Source: Actibacterium atlanticum (GTDB taxonomy: Bacteria; Pseudomonadota; Alphaproteobacteria; Rhodobacterales; Rhodobacteraceae). From it: DNA of 64,000 nt. The DNA lies in the NCBI RefSeq assembly GCF_000671395.1, contig NZ_AQQY01000001.1, forward strand, positions 496,001 through 560,000, read 5' to 3'. This document shows positions 19,454 to 28,303 of this stretch, one piece after another (the stretch's first letter is position 1; every line of letters starts with the position of its first letter). Both the position numbers and the translations under genes were made by a program. The notes below the pieces were generated by a model. The model searched no databases and was not told the origin of the DNA. It was given only the letters and a program-made list of their open reading frames with translations.

Positions 19454-19866
19454 AGTTTCGCCCTTGCGCGGGCGACGGCCTGCGCGATGACGCTCTCAAA
19501 ATCTTCTTCCACACGCCGCGCATAGTCGGGTGGGACATCCGTGAACGGGTCATGTTTGGCGGACCAGCGGTTGATCTCGACCATGATGCGGGCAAGATCG
19601 ATGCCTTTGTCGGTCAGCAAATAGACCTGTCGACGCGCGTCTGCCGGATCACTGCGGTGGGCGATTAACCCGTCTTTTTCCATCTTCTTAAGCCGGTCCG
19701 ACAGGATGTTGGTCGAAATCGCTTCTTCGCCAGACAGAAACTCGCGGAAATACTGTTTCTCAAGAAACAGCAGGTCGCGGATGATCAACAGGGTCCAACG
19801 ATCCCCGAAATGTTCCAACGCGTAGTTGGTCGGGCAGTGCGACCTGAAGGTGGATGGGTCTGTCAT
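19450..19866 (-). CDS. HxlR-family transcriptional regulator
   Basis: 138 codons of HxlR-type winged helix. The N-terminal CP motif (SHCPTNYALEHFGDRWTLLI) is followed by FREFLSGEEAISTNILSDRL recognition helix and the QVYLLTDKG wing. HxlR proteins act as dimers and often sense redox or electrophiles through the N-terminal Cys. Divergent from a small membrane protein gene, with an inverted repeat between them that is probably its operator. Start at ATG 19866; no strong ribosome site. Confidence 0.88.
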   Translation of the reverse strand: MTDPSTFRSHCPTNYALEHFGDRWTLLIIRDLLFLEKQYFREFLSGEEAISTNILSDRLKKMEKDGLIAHRSDPADARRQVYLLTDKGIDLARIMVEINRWSAKHDPFTDVPPDYARRVEEDFESVIAQAVARARAKL

Positions 19867-19869
19867 TCT

Positions 19870-19934
19870 ATTTAAGTTGCAAAATGAAAGCGAAATTGCT
19901 AGCCCTAAAGATGCTTGCAAAACACAACTTAAAT
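19870..19934. promoter_or_regulatory. Paired HxlR operator candidate
   Basis: ATTTAAGTTG at 19870-19879 and its exact reverse complement CAACTTAAAT at 19925-19934 face each other across the divergent promoter region, each near one of the two genes. Both are followed inward by an A/T-rich GCAAAA-like stretch. This arrangement fits one regulator dimer site per promoter. Confidence 0.5.
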
Positions 19935-19949
19935 TGATCGGGGTGCGCT

Positions 19950-20366
19950 ATGGCCATGGTTCTAACTTTTGTCGCGTTTTTCGCTTTGTCGCTTTTGCTG
20001 GGTGTTTTGTGGCTGATCGTTCTGTTCAAAGACCGCTATGCCAAAACCGTTGGCCCGTCCTTTTCGGAAAGCCCGTACTTTCCGCTGGGGCTGACGGCGA
20101 TTGCGATCAACGCTGCAGTACATATCAGTGTCTTTAGCTGGGTCTATCCATTGGGGGACGCCAACTGGGGCAGGGCGGTCGTGATTGTTGGTACGGTTTG
20201 GGGCGCGCATTTCGTCAGTACGCTGGGCACCGCCGCCAAGTTTGAAATCGCGGATCGTGCGCAATTTGTGATGCTGGAGCTGGCGTTTTCAGTGCTCAAT
20301 GTCGTGGTTTTGGCGACGTTAATGTGGGTGGTGCTGGGGCCCCATCTCGTACCCGTTGTGGGTTAA
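19950..20366 (+). CDS. Small multi-pass membrane protein, DUF1761-like
   Basis: 138 residues with four probable transmembrane helices (about residues 3-25, 45-65, 73-92, 105-130). The layout resembles DUF1761 proteins, which have no known function. It is divergent from the HxlR regulator and separated from it by a dyad, so it is the likely regulatory target. GGGGTG precedes the ATG. Confidence 0.7.
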   Translation: MAMVLTFVAFFALSLLLGVLWLIVLFKDRYAKTVGPSFSESPYFPLGLTAIAINAAVHISVFSWVYPLGDANWGRAVVIVGTVWGAHFVSTLGTAAKFEIADRAQFVMLELAFSVLNVVVLATLMWVVLGPHLVPVVG

Positions 20367-20431
20367 GACTTTGCGCGTGCTTGAATACCGGGGCCGATAG
20401 GGCTACGTCTGGCGAAAACCGGAGGCCCCGC

Positions 20432-21574
20432 ATGAGCCAGAAACGCAGCATTTTCGAGGAAGTGGGCGACAGTCCTGCCCAGAAACCCGCCGCCCAGCCG
20501 GGGCTGATCGACAAGGGCAACAAGGGTGCCCGCGGCATGATCCGTGCTTGGCTTGTGGTGCTGTTTGTGATGGTTGCGGCGATGATCATCGTTGGCGGGC
20601 TGACCCGGCTGACCGACAGCGGCTTGTCGATCACTGAATGGAAGCCGGTCACCGGCGCCTTGCCCCCGATGAGCGCCGAGGCTTGGGACGCGGAATTCTC
20701 CAAGTATCAGGAGATCCCTGAATATCAGCTGCAAAACAAAGGCATGAGCCTGACCGAGTTCAAGTTCATCTATTGGTGGGAATGGGGTCATCGTCAGCTG
20801 GGCCGCGCTGTTGGCCTTGTTTGGGCCGCAGGCTTTGCTTTCTTTGCGCTGACCAAACGCATCCCGACCGGGTGGACCGGACGGTTGGCATTGCTGGGCG
20901 GGCTTGGTGGTTTGCAGGGCGCGATTGGCTGGTGGATGGTGTCCTCGGGCCTGACGGGGGAGCGGTTGGACGTGGCCTCTTACCGGCTGGCGACCCATCT
21001 GGGGCTGGCCTTCGTGATCCTGGGGTTCATCACTTGGTATGCCTTGTCGATGGGTCGGACCGAAAAAGACCTGATGCAGGCCCGGCGCGGGCGCGAAGCC
21101 AAGCTGTTTTCGATGTCTACCGGGATGCTGCATTTTGCGTTCCTGCAAATCCTGCTGGGGGCTTTGGTGGCCGGGATTGATGCGGGCCGCACCTATATCG
21201 ATTGGCCTTTGATGGCGGGTGGGTTCTTTCCGCCTGAGCCCTTCAGCCTGACACCCGTGTGGCGTAACTTCTTTGAAGACCCGGGGCTGGTACAGTTCAT
21301 GCACCGCATTGCCGCATATCTGTTATTTGTCTTTGGCATCGTGGTTTGGCGCCGCTCGCGCCAGTCGGGCAATGCGCGCACCAAACGTGCCTTTGACTGG
21401 GTTGCCGTGATGCTGTTCGGGCAGGCGGTTCTGGGCATTGTGACGGTTCTGCATGCCTCTCCGCTGCATATCGCGATCCTGCATCAGCTGGGGGCGATTT
21501 TGTTGTGGGTGCTGATCCTGCGAGCGCGGTTCCTGGCGCAGTACCCGATTGAACAATCCATCCGAGGCAGTTGA
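20432..21574 (+). CDS. ctaA: Heme A synthase (COX15/CtaA)
   Basis: 380 residues, eight predicted membrane helices. GGLTRLTDSGLSITEWKPVT near residue 55 and the His-containing helices (EWGHRQLGR, ATHLGLAF, MHRIAAY, LHQLGA) are the conserved heme-ligand regions. Converts heme O to heme A for cytochrome c oxidase. ATG 20432 has GGAGG upstream. Overlaps the next gene by one base (TGATG). Confidence 0.95.
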   Translation: MSQKRSIFEEVGDSPAQKPAAQPGLIDKGNKGARGMIRAWLVVLFVMVAAMIIVGGLTRLTDSGLSITEWKPVTGALPPMSAEAWDAEFSKYQEIPEYQLQNKGMSLTEFKFIYWWEWGHRQLGRAVGLVWAAGFAFFALTKRIPTGWTGRLALLGGLGGLQGAIGWWMVSSGLTGERLDVASYRLATHLGLAFVILGFITWYALSMGRTEKDLMQARRGREAKLFSMSTGMLHFAFLQILLGALVAGIDAGRTYIDWPLMAGGFFPPEPFSLTPVWRNFFEDPGLVQFMHRIAAYLLFVFGIVVWRRSRQSGNARTKRAFDWVAVMLFGQAVLGIVTVLHASPLHIAILHQLGAILLWVLILRARFLAQYPIEQSIRGS

Positions 21575-23058
21575 TGACCCAGCACCCCTATGACGCGTTG
21601 ATGGCGCACCAGTTCGAAACCGAGGCGCTGGCGCAGATTGCCGGGCGACTGGGGTGGGATCAGGAAACCATGATGCCATCGGGGGCAGGGGCGCAGCGGG
21701 CCGAAGAAGTTGGGGTACTGGAAGCGGTGCTACACGCGCGTCGCATAGACCCGCGCATGGGCGAATGGTTGTCGGCGATCAATGACGCTGATCTGACCGA
21801 GGTCGAAGCCGCCCAGATGCGCCACATCCGGCGCAGCTATGCCCGCACGGTGAAACTGCCGGAAAAGCTGGTGATTGCGCAGGCCAAGCTGGCCAGCCGC
21901 GCCCATGGTATCTGGGCTGAGGCGCGCGAAACCGATGACGTCGATTTCTTTCTGCCAGTCCTGGAAGAGGTGATCGAGCTGAAGCGCGAAGAAGCCGCCG
22001 CGCTGGCGGATGGCGGTGATCTCTATGATGCCCTGCTGGAGGAATACGAGCCGGGCACCACCGGCGATCAGATCGGAGCGATGTTTGACCGGATGCGCGA
22101 CCGGCTTGTGCCTCTGCGCGAAAAGATTATTGGGTCGAACACCTATATCGCCCCGTTGGCGGGCCATTTCCCCGAAGACGGGCAGATGACACTGGCACGT
22201 TATGTTGCCGATCGGTTTGGCTATGACTTCCGTCATGGGCGTTTGGATAAGTCGGTGCACCCGTTTTCCAGCGGCTCGGGCACGGATGTGCGCATCACCA
22301 CCCGCGTAGACGAGGCCGATCCGCAAAACTGCGTTTACTCGACGATCCACGAAGTCGGGCACGGCTGCTATGAGCAGCAAATCGACCCTGAATTCGGCAT
22401 GACCCCGCTGGGGGGCGGCGTGTCGATGGGGGTGCATGAAAGCCAAAGCCGGATTTATGAGAACCAGATCGGGCGTTCTCGTGCTTTTACCCGCTGGCTC
22501 TATACGCGCATGCGCGACATATTTGGCCATGCTGGCGCTGCGGATGCGGAAAACTTCTATCGCGCGGTGAACCGTGTGCACAGCGGTTTCATCCGCACCG
22601 AAGCCGACGAAGTGCATTACAACCTGCACATCATGTTACGTTTTGATCTGGAGCGCGATCTGATCCGGGGCGCCTTGGAAGTGGCTGATTTGGAAGAGGC
22701 CTGGAACAGCCGTTTCACTGCGGATTTTGGCGGGCAGGTTGATAAGCCTTCAAACGGGGTGCTGCAGGATGTGCACTGGGCGGCGGGGCTGTTTGGCTAT
22801 TTCCCGACCTATGCCTTGGGCAATGTCTATGCCGGTTGCCTGAACAAGGCGCTGCGTCAGGCCGTGCCGGATCTGGATCTGCCGCTTAGCCGGGGTATGA
22901 CCGAAGATGCCACCGATTGGCTGCGCGACAATGTGCAGGTGCATGGCGGCCTGTATCAGCCGCGCGACCTGATAGCGCGTGCTTGCGGGTTTGACCCGTC
23001 CGAGGAGCCGCTTTTGGACTATCTTGAGACCAAGTTCGGCGATATCTACGGGCTCTGA
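21574..23058 (+). CDS. Carboxypeptidase, M32 (Taq) family
   Basis: 494 residues. The zinc motif is HEVGH (His259, Glu260, His263) followed by GCYEQQ, and HESQSR (GVHESQSRIYENQIGRS) comes about 35 residues later, both diagnostic of the thermostable carboxypeptidase M32 family. Cytoplasmic, trims C-terminal residues from peptides. The ATG overlaps the ctaA stop by one base, so it is coupled to heme A synthase though functionally unrelated. Confidence 0.93.
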   Translation: MTQHPYDALMAHQFETEALAQIAGRLGWDQETMMPSGAGAQRAEEVGVLEAVLHARRIDPRMGEWLSAINDADLTEVEAAQMRHIRRSYARTVKLPEKLVIAQAKLASRAHGIWAEARETDDVDFFLPVLEEVIELKREEAAALADGGDLYDALLEEYEPGTTGDQIGAMFDRMRDRLVPLREKIIGSNTYIAPLAGHFPEDGQMTLARYVADRFGYDFRHGRLDKSVHPFSSGSGTDVRITTRVDEADPQNCVYSTIHEVGHGCYEQQIDPEFGMTPLGGGVSMGVHESQSRIYENQIGRSRAFTRWLYTRMRDIFGHAGAADAENFYRAVNRVHSGFIRTEADEVHYNLHIMLRFDLERDLIRGALEVADLEEAWNSRFTADFGGQVDKPSNGVLQDVHWAAGLFGYFPTYALGNVYAGCLNKALRQAVPDLDLPLSRGMTEDATDWLRDNVQVHGGLYQPRDLIARACGFDPSEEPLLDYLETKFGDIYGL

Positions 23059-23105
23059 CCAAGTTGACGCCGCCCCTGCGGGCGTGGCATCGCAGGAAGA
23101 TATTT

Positions 23106-23807
23106 ATGAGAGGCCAAGTCGTGGCTCAAACCCTTGAAACCCGGACCCTGCCCAGAGTGGTGGCTGTTGGATTCAACAAATGTGGCACCCGCGGGCTGGG
23201 GCAACTCTTCGCTGCGGCGGGCCACCCGATGGTGCACAACAAGCTGCGTGGCAAGTTCAAGGTCAGCCATTCGATCGGGCGATTGATGCGCGACAACCTA
23301 GCCGCTGGGCGCAAGGTCTTTGACGGCGCTCAGGAGTACACCTTCTATTGCGATCTGATCTATACCACGCCCAAAGCGGCCTATGATGGCGCCAGTGCCT
23401 ACCGCGAAATTCTTCGTGACTACCCTGATACGATCTTGCTGCTGAACACCCGCGACCGAGAGTCCTGGATCAAGTCTAGACTGCGACACGGGCATGGTCA
23501 TTTCGCCAAAGTGCAGATGCAGGCGCATGGCGTGACAACCGAGTCCGAGATTTGCGATATCTGGCGGTCGGAATGGGATGCACATCATCGCCAGCTGACC
23601 GATTTCATGGCTGACAAGTCAGATCAGCTGATTGTCTTTGATATCCAGAAAGACAAGATCGAAGACTTGATTGCCCGCCTGCCGGGATACGGGTTGGACG
23701 CCAAGCACTGGCAGGACATCGGTCGTTCCCGCGATCGAAAGATGCATCCGCTGAAAGCTTGGGTGAAACGGCAACTGGCCCTGCATAAACCCCGGCTATA
23801 TAGATGA
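23106..23807 (+). CDS. Sulfotransferase family protein
   Basis: 233 residues. VVAVGFNKCGTRGLGQLF is the PAPS 5'-phosphosulfate loop; ILLLNTRDRESWIKSRLR corresponds to the strand and helix that bind the 3'-phosphate. The acceptor is unknown: a glycan, lipid or small molecule. The C-terminal region (KAWVKRQLALHKPRLYR) is basic. ATG 23106 with AGGAAG; only 7 bases separate it from a second, unrelated sulfotransferase, so the pair is probably one unit. Confidence 0.8.
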   Translation: MRGQVVAQTLETRTLPRVVAVGFNKCGTRGLGQLFAAAGHPMVHNKLRGKFKVSHSIGRLMRDNLAAGRKVFDGAQEYTFYCDLIYTTPKAAYDGASAYREILRDYPDTILLLNTRDRESWIKSRLRHGHGHFAKVQMQAHGVTTESEICDIWRSEWDAHHRQLTDFMADKSDQLIVFDIQKDKIEDLIARLPGYGLDAKHWQDIGRSRDRKMHPLKAWVKRQLALHKPRLYR

Positions 23808-23814
23808 GGCCCAG

Positions 23815-24612
23815 ATGAATCCTCCTGTCTATCTGAATTCGCTGGAATTCACCGATCTCAAGACACGCGTTCTTGCGCCGTTCTTGCCGCGTTACAAGGT
23901 GTTGAAGGCGATGAATGACTTGCCCGTCGCACTGCGCGGGCCCATGCGCGATCTGGTCATGACACTGGACGAAAAGTTCCTGTTCCTGCGCAACGCCAAG
24001 TGCGGCTGCACCTCGATTGCGCAACTGATGTTCTACTACTCGAACGAGGCGTTCTATCCGCGGTCGATTCACCGGGCGGCCAAGGGCATCTATCTGTCAC
24101 GCTATCATTGGCCGCGTATCAAGCCCGTGCTTGATGGCGAAAAAGCCTTTTTGTTTACCTTTGTACGCGAGCCCGAAGCGCGGGCCTGGTCGGCCTTTAC
24201 CAACTTCTTTGTCGATCAAAAGAACATCGCGCGACACAATCACATGCCAGGAATGCGGGCGCTGGGCTATGATGAAAGCAACGGGCTGTCACGCAATTTC
24301 GACATCTACCTTGATTACCTTCAAGCCTGTCTTGATATCGACCCGATGCGCACCTCAACCCATTTTCGGCCTCAGGTTCTGAACATCGCTTTTGACCAGC
24401 TCAAGTTCGACTTCATCGGCAAGCTTGAACACATCGAAGTCGATTTGCCCAAGGCGTTTGAGATGGGGGGCAAGCCCGGCTTCCCTCCGGCCGAGGTAAT
24501 GGAGCAGAGATTCAACAAATCGGCCCCCACACGGCCCGATCTGACACCGGCACAGCGCGCGCGGGTACGTCAGATATTCGCCGCTGACTTTGAGGCTTTT
24601 GGCTACGACTGA
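23815..24612 (+). CDS. Sulfotransferase family 2 domain protein
   Basis: 265 residues of the Sulfotransfer_2 type used on glycans. The PAPS loop is FLFLRNAKCGCTSIAQLMFY near residue 57, and FTFVREPEARAWSAFTNFF near residue 115 supplies the conserved Arg/Ser of the 3'-phosphate site. It differs clearly from the preceding sulfotransferase, so this is not a recent duplication. Acceptor unknown. The 3' end overlaps the convergent enoyl-CoA hydratase gene by 10 bases. Confidence 0.82.
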   Translation: MNPPVYLNSLEFTDLKTRVLAPFLPRYKVLKAMNDLPVALRGPMRDLVMTLDEKFLFLRNAKCGCTSIAQLMFYYSNEAFYPRSIHRAAKGIYLSRYHWPRIKPVLDGEKAFLFTFVREPEARAWSAFTNFFVDQKNIARHNHMPGMRALGYDESNGLSRNFDIYLDYLQACLDIDPMRTSTHFRPQVLNIAFDQLKFDFIGKLEHIEVDLPKAFEMGGKPGFPPAEVMEQRFNKSAPTRPDLTPAQRARVRQIFAADFEAFGYD

Positions 24613-25397
24613 TCCCAATCAGGGGCGCGTTTGTCCAGAAATGCGCAGATGCCTTCTTGGGTGTCGCGCTCCATTAGGTTTTGCACCATCACGTCGCCCG
24701 CATAGGCATAGGCTTGCGCAGTGGTCATGCTGATCTGGTCGTAAAATGCCTGTTTGCCAATCTTCACGGCGGCGCCAAGCTTTGAGGCCACGGTAGTAGC
24801 CAGTTCCAATGTCGTAGCTTCCAGGGATTCCAAGGGTACGGCGGTGTTCACAAGGCCCAACGACTGGGCCCGGTCAGCGCTGATAAATTCGCCTGTTGTC
24901 AGCATCTTGAACGCGTGTTTGCGCGGGATGTTGCGGGTTAGAGCCACCATGGGCGTGGAGCAAAACAGCCCGATATCTACGCCGTTCACGCCAAACCGCG
25001 TGCCCTGCGCGGCGACGGCCATGTCGCAATTGGCAACCAGTTGGCATCCGGCAGCCGCAGCCACGCCGTGCACCTGCGCGATCACAGGTTGGGGCAGGGC
25101 CTGCAGGCCCAACATCACGGCGGAGCAGCGTTCAAATAGATCTTTGAAATAGGCCGCGCCGCCGTCCTTGGCCTGACGCCCAGCGGTCATTTCCTTCAGG
25201 TCGTGGCCCGCACAAAAGGCTTTGCCCGCGCCGCGCAGGATGACCGCCCTGATACTGCGATCTTCGGCCAGCGCATCCACCTGATCCTGCAGCGCGCTTA
25301 ACATTGCGTCTGACAGCGCGTTCAGGCGCTCGGGCGCATTCAGCGTCAGTGTCGCAACGTTGTCGGCGTCCTGACGCTGCAAAATCTGCTGGTTCAT
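24603..25397 (-). CDS. Enoyl-CoA hydratase/isomerase family protein
   Basis: 264 residues, crotonase fold. LNAPERLNALSDAM, AFCAGHDLKEM (oxyanion-hole loop near residue 68) and VHGVAAAAGCQL with IGLFCSTPM are characteristic. The usual first catalytic Glu position after AAAAGCQL is not conserved as in classical hydratases, so it may be an isomerase, hydrolase or ECHDC3-like member. ATG 25397 follows GGAGGAGAG. Divergent from a thioesterase gene; both may act on acyl-CoAs. Confidence 0.85.
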   Translation of the reverse strand: MNQQILQRQDADNVATLTLNAPERLNALSDAMLSALQDQVDALAEDRSIRAVILRGAGKAFCAGHDLKEMTAGRQAKDGGAAYFKDLFERCSAVMLGLQALPQPVIAQVHGVAAAAGCQLVANCDMAVAAQGTRFGVNGVDIGLFCSTPMVALTRNIPRKHAFKMLTTGEFISADRAQSLGLVNTAVPLESLEATTLELATTVASKLGAAVKIGKQAFYDQISMTTAQAYAYAGDVMVQNLMERDTQEGICAFLDKRAPDWDQS

Positions 25398-25453
25398 CTT
25401 GTCTCTCCTCCGGATAAGCGCAACTCTATGCGCCAAGTCAGGGGAGGAAAAGC

Positions 25454-25876
25454 ATGGATCTGAAGATGAGCCTTGACGGCCTGCAGGCCTTCTTGGCGCA
25501 GGATTTCCCCGAGGTGGCGGAGGAATTCACGGTTGAAGCCGTCGCGCCGATGCAGCTGACATTGCGGCTGAACGTGCAGGACAGGCACCTGCGCCCGGGG
25601 GGAACGGTTTCGGGGCCCTCGATGTTCGGGTTGGCGGATGTGGCCGTGTATCTGGCGATTCTGGCGATGATCGGCCCGAAGGCGCTGACCGTTACCACGA
25701 ACTGTTCCATTGATTTTATGCGCAAGCCCGCTGCTGGTGTCGATTTGATCTGCGAGGTGCGGCTGCTGAAGTTGGGGCGCGCCTTGGCGGTGGGGGATAC
25801 TTTGATCTATTCGGAAGGCGTGCCTGCTCCGGTTGCGCGGGCAACGCTGACGTATTCGATCCCGCCCAAAGCCTAG
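25454..25876 (+). CDS. PaaI-type thioesterase
   Basis: 140 residues, single hotdog domain. LRPGGTVSGPSMFGLADVAVYLAI is the region of the long helix with the catalytic acid. Hydrolyses acyl- or aryl-CoA thioesters; substrate unknown. GGGGAGGA precedes ATG 25454. Divergent from the crotonase-family gene across 56 bases, suggesting linked function in acyl-CoA turnover. Confidence 0.85.
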   Translation: MDLKMSLDGLQAFLAQDFPEVAEEFTVEAVAPMQLTLRLNVQDRHLRPGGTVSGPSMFGLADVAVYLAILAMIGPKALTVTTNCSIDFMRKPAAGVDLICEVRLLKLGRALAVGDTLIYSEGVPAPVARATLTYSIPPKA

Positions 25877-25884
25877 CCGCGTTC

Positions 25885-25913
25885 AAAAAAAGGGCCGCAG
25901 CGCACTGCGGCCC
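25885..25913 (-). terminator. Terminator of the DUF1127 gene
   Basis: On the minus strand GGGCCGCAG, loop TGCG, CTGCGGCCC is a 9-bp perfect stem followed by a run of seven T. It lies 31 bases beyond the DUF1127 stop, and probably stops the thioesterase transcript on the other strand less well. Confidence 0.85.
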
Positions 25914-25943
25914 AGTTATCGACACAGGGTCGACGGGGATATC

Positions 25944-26177
25944 TTAGGGTTTCCAGAAGGGTTTGCGGGATTCCAGCAAGGCCTTGCGCGGGCTGATCCC
26001 GATATCATCAAGCCGGTCGGCGGGCATCTGGGCCAACTCACGACGCGCCTTATAACGATCCGCCCATGTCACGTAGAGATGCGCCATGTGGACAGCCGCA
26101 CGTACACTAACGGGCAGGGTGCCGCGGCGGATAAGGTTGTCCAGTTTGCTCTCGGTCGTGGGGATATAGGTGATCAT
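25944..26177 (-). CDS. DUF1127 (YjiS-like) small protein
   Basis: 77 residues. The C-terminal KARRELAQMPADRLDDIGIS is the DUF1127 signature, an Arg-rich segment in some members shown to bind RNA or affect phosphate and membrane-protein regulation. The N-terminal part is a helical extension. ATG 26177 is preceded by AGGAAA. Divergent from a MocR regulator with operator-like repeats between them, so it may be under that regulator's control. Confidence 0.85.
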   Translation of the reverse strand: MITYIPTTESKLDNLIRRGTLPVSVRAAVHMAHLYVTWADRYKARRELAQMPADRLDDIGISPRKALLESRKPFWKP

Positions 26178-26193
26178 AGCGTTTCCTGACTTG

Positions 26194-26284
26194 ATTGTAT
26201 CAATACATTCCTGTAGTTTCGGTGTGTCAACTAGATACAATGCCGGGGGCGCTTTGGCGAGCGAAACATTGTGATGGGTACAAT
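26194..26284. promoter_or_regulatory. MocR operator candidates: three GATACAAT/ATTGTATC-type elements
   Basis: ATTGTATCAATACA at 26194-26207 contains the dyad TGTAT-CA-ATACA. GATACAAT at 26234-26241 is the exact reverse complement of ATTGTATC at 26194-26201. ATTGT at 26268-26272 and ACAAT at 26280-26284 form a third dyad across the regulator's start codon. All lie in the 96-base divergent region. MocR proteins typically bind such repeated elements in front of their own and the divergent gene. Confidence 0.55.
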
Positions 26285-27677
26285 CTCGATTGGTGATATG
26301 TCGGGCCGCGAAGGCCCCAAGTACCGGATGCTGGCCGATGCCATCAGCGAAAAGATCGCCGATGGAGAGCTGTCAGCGGGTGAAAAGCTGCCGCCGGTGC
26401 GCGATCTGGCGTGGGAGGTCAAGGTGACCCCCGGAACCGTGGCGCGGGCATATCAATGGCTCACGGATCGTGGCCTTCTGGTTGCGCGGGTAGGAAGCGG
26501 CACCTTTGTGGCGCAGCAGGTGGCGGTCACGGCCGAAATAGAAGCTTTGCATGAGGACGTGGTCCTGCAGGTAGAGCCGGGGATCGTGGATTTGCGCGCG
26601 CCGATGCTGCCGGATGTTGGACAAGTGGCACAAATCCGTGCCGCCTTTCAACGCGTTGCCCAAGCCGATTCCGACAAGTTTCTGTCTTATCCGGACGGGC
26701 AGCAAAGCCTGCCTCTGCGCAAATTGGTTCTGGAGCGCAAAATCAAGTCTTTCGGCACCGACGGTTTGACCCCGGATCATGTGGTGATCACCCATGGCGG
26801 ACAACATGCGATCCTAACGGCGCTACAGGCGGTGCTGCGGGGGGCGAAACCGGCCGTGATGACGGAAGAACTTTCGTATCCGGGCTTCCGTCACGCCGCG
26901 CGGCAAATGCGGGCGCGGGTTGTTTCGGTGGCGCAGGATGCTGAGGGGCCCGTTCCGGCCTCCATCCGCGCGGCATGCCAGGCACATGACGTGCAGGTGC
27001 TGGCGACCTCGGCTTTTGCCCACAACCCAACGACGATCACCACCTCACCGCAGCGGCGGCACGAGATCGTCGCCTTGGCGCGCGAGTTTGATTTCCACAT
27101 CATCGACGATCAAAGCTATGGGTTGGTCCGTAGTGACAAGCCCGCCTATCGCGATTTGGCCCCTGAACGGGTGTGGTTCATCTCGGGCGTTTCAAAGTCC
27201 ATTGCGCCAAATCTGCGGCTTGGCTGGTTGATTACGCCCGATGGACGCGAACAGATCGGTCAGCGCGTTGCGCGCCATGCCTCTTTTGGTGTGTCGTTTC
27301 CGATTCTCGAAGCCACCCGGCTTGTCCTGTCGGACCCCAAGGCCGAAGCCATTCGCCAATCGGTATTGCGGGACAATGCGGCGCGGGTTGCGGTGATGAC
27401 CGAGACACTGGGCGCGTTCGGCATTCAAACCCGCCCGGATATTGCCTATGCCTATCTGCCGATGCCTGTGGGCTGGCGGGCGTCAACCTTTACCCGTGCC
27501 GCCGAAGAGCGCGATATCCTGATCCGCAACATTGATGCCTATGTTCTGGCAGACGGGCGCGCCCCCAATGCGGTGCGGCTGGCGGTGAATGGGCGGGTGT
27601 CGCTGGACAGCTTCCGCGCCGCATGCGAGGTTTTGCGTGATTTACTAAGCGATCCTCCGCATGAAATGGGGGTCTGA
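26274..27677 (+). CDS. MocR-family regulator (GntR wHTH plus aminotransferase-like domain)
   Basis: 467 residues. Residues 1-80 are a GntR winged helix (YRMLADAISEKIADGELSAG, LPPVRDLAWEVKVTPGTVAR). The rest is a fold-type I aminotransferase domain with the PLP lysine in FISGVSKSIAPNLRLGW and IIDDQSYGLV upstream. MocR proteins sense PLP-linked or amino compounds. ATG 26274 is used; a GTG one codon earlier is possible. The divergent DUF1127 gene is the only obvious target. Confidence 0.92.
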   Translation: MGTISIGDMSGREGPKYRMLADAISEKIADGELSAGEKLPPVRDLAWEVKVTPGTVARAYQWLTDRGLLVARVGSGTFVAQQVAVTAEIEALHEDVVLQVEPGIVDLRAPMLPDVGQVAQIRAAFQRVAQADSDKFLSYPDGQQSLPLRKLVLERKIKSFGTDGLTPDHVVITHGGQHAILTALQAVLRGAKPAVMTEELSYPGFRHAARQMRARVVSVAQDAEGPVPASIRAACQAHDVQVLATSAFAHNPTTITTSPQRRHEIVALAREFDFHIIDDQSYGLVRSDKPAYRDLAPERVWFISGVSKSIAPNLRLGWLITPDGREQIGQRVARHASFGVSFPILEATRLVLSDPKAEAIRQSVLRDNAARVAVMTETLGAFGIQTRPDIAYAYLPMPVGWRASTFTRAAEERDILIRNIDAYVLADGRAPNAVRLAVNGRVSLDSFRAACEVLRDLLSDPPHEMGV

Positions 27678-27744
27678 TGTGGGGTATTTTAATACCTAAA
27701 TTATAACGTGTTGTAATTGCTTGTTTATTGCGTGATTTGTGTGC

Positions 27745-27772
27745 TTGACTGTGCAGTGGAAATCCTTAGAAC
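27745..27772 (+). promoter_or_regulatory. Candidate promoter of rplM-rpsI
   Basis: TTGACT, 16-base spacer, TAGAAC, 67 bases before rplM. The upstream 60 bases are A/T-rich, which would suit a strong ribosomal promoter. Confidence 0.5.
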
Positions 27773-27838
27773 TGCGCCATCCCAAAGGAAAGGCCGCGCT
27801 TGCGTGGCCCCAAGATCAAGCCACAAGGCACGAGACAC

Positions 27839-28300
27839 ATGAAAACCTTTACCGCTACTCCGGCGGAGATCGACAAGAAATGGATCCTGATCGACGCTGA
27901 AGGCGTTGTTCTGGGCCGTCTTGCCTCGATCATCGCTATGCGCCTGCGCGGCAAGCACAAGGCGTCGTTCACCCCCAACATGGACATGGGTGACAACGTG
28001 ATCGTCATCAACGCAGACAAGATCCAGCTGACGGGTCGCAAGCGTTCTGACAAGAAATACTACTGGCACACCGGCCACCCGGGCGGCATCAAGCACCGCA
28101 CCGCAGGCCAGCTGCTGGAAGGCGAGCACCCCGAGCGTGTCGTCACCAAAGCCGTTCAGCGCATGCTGCCCGGCAACCGTCTGAGCCGCAAGCAGATGAC
28201 CAATCTGCGCGTCTATGCCGGCGCTGAGCACCCGCACGAGGCGCAAGCGCCTGAAGTGCTGGATGTGAAAGCGATGAACTCGAAAAACACCCGGAGCTAA
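27839..28300 (+). CDS. rplM: 50S ribosomal protein L13
   Basis: 153 residues: [18 protein letters not shown] at the N-terminus, [20 protein letters not shown] and [19 protein letters not shown] are the standard L13 blocks. Assembles early on 23S rRNA. ATG 27839; the frame open from 27800 lacks support. Three bases separate it from rpsI, the usual pair. Confidence 0.98.
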   Translation: MKTFTATPAEIDKKWILIDAEGVVLGRLASIIAMRLRGKHKASFTPNMDMGDNVIVINADKIQLTGRKRSDKKYYWHTGHPGGIKHRTAGQLLEGEHPERVVTKAVQRMLPGNRLSRKQMTNLRVYAGAEHPHEAQAPEVLDVKAMNSKNTRS

Positions 28301-28303
28301 CCG

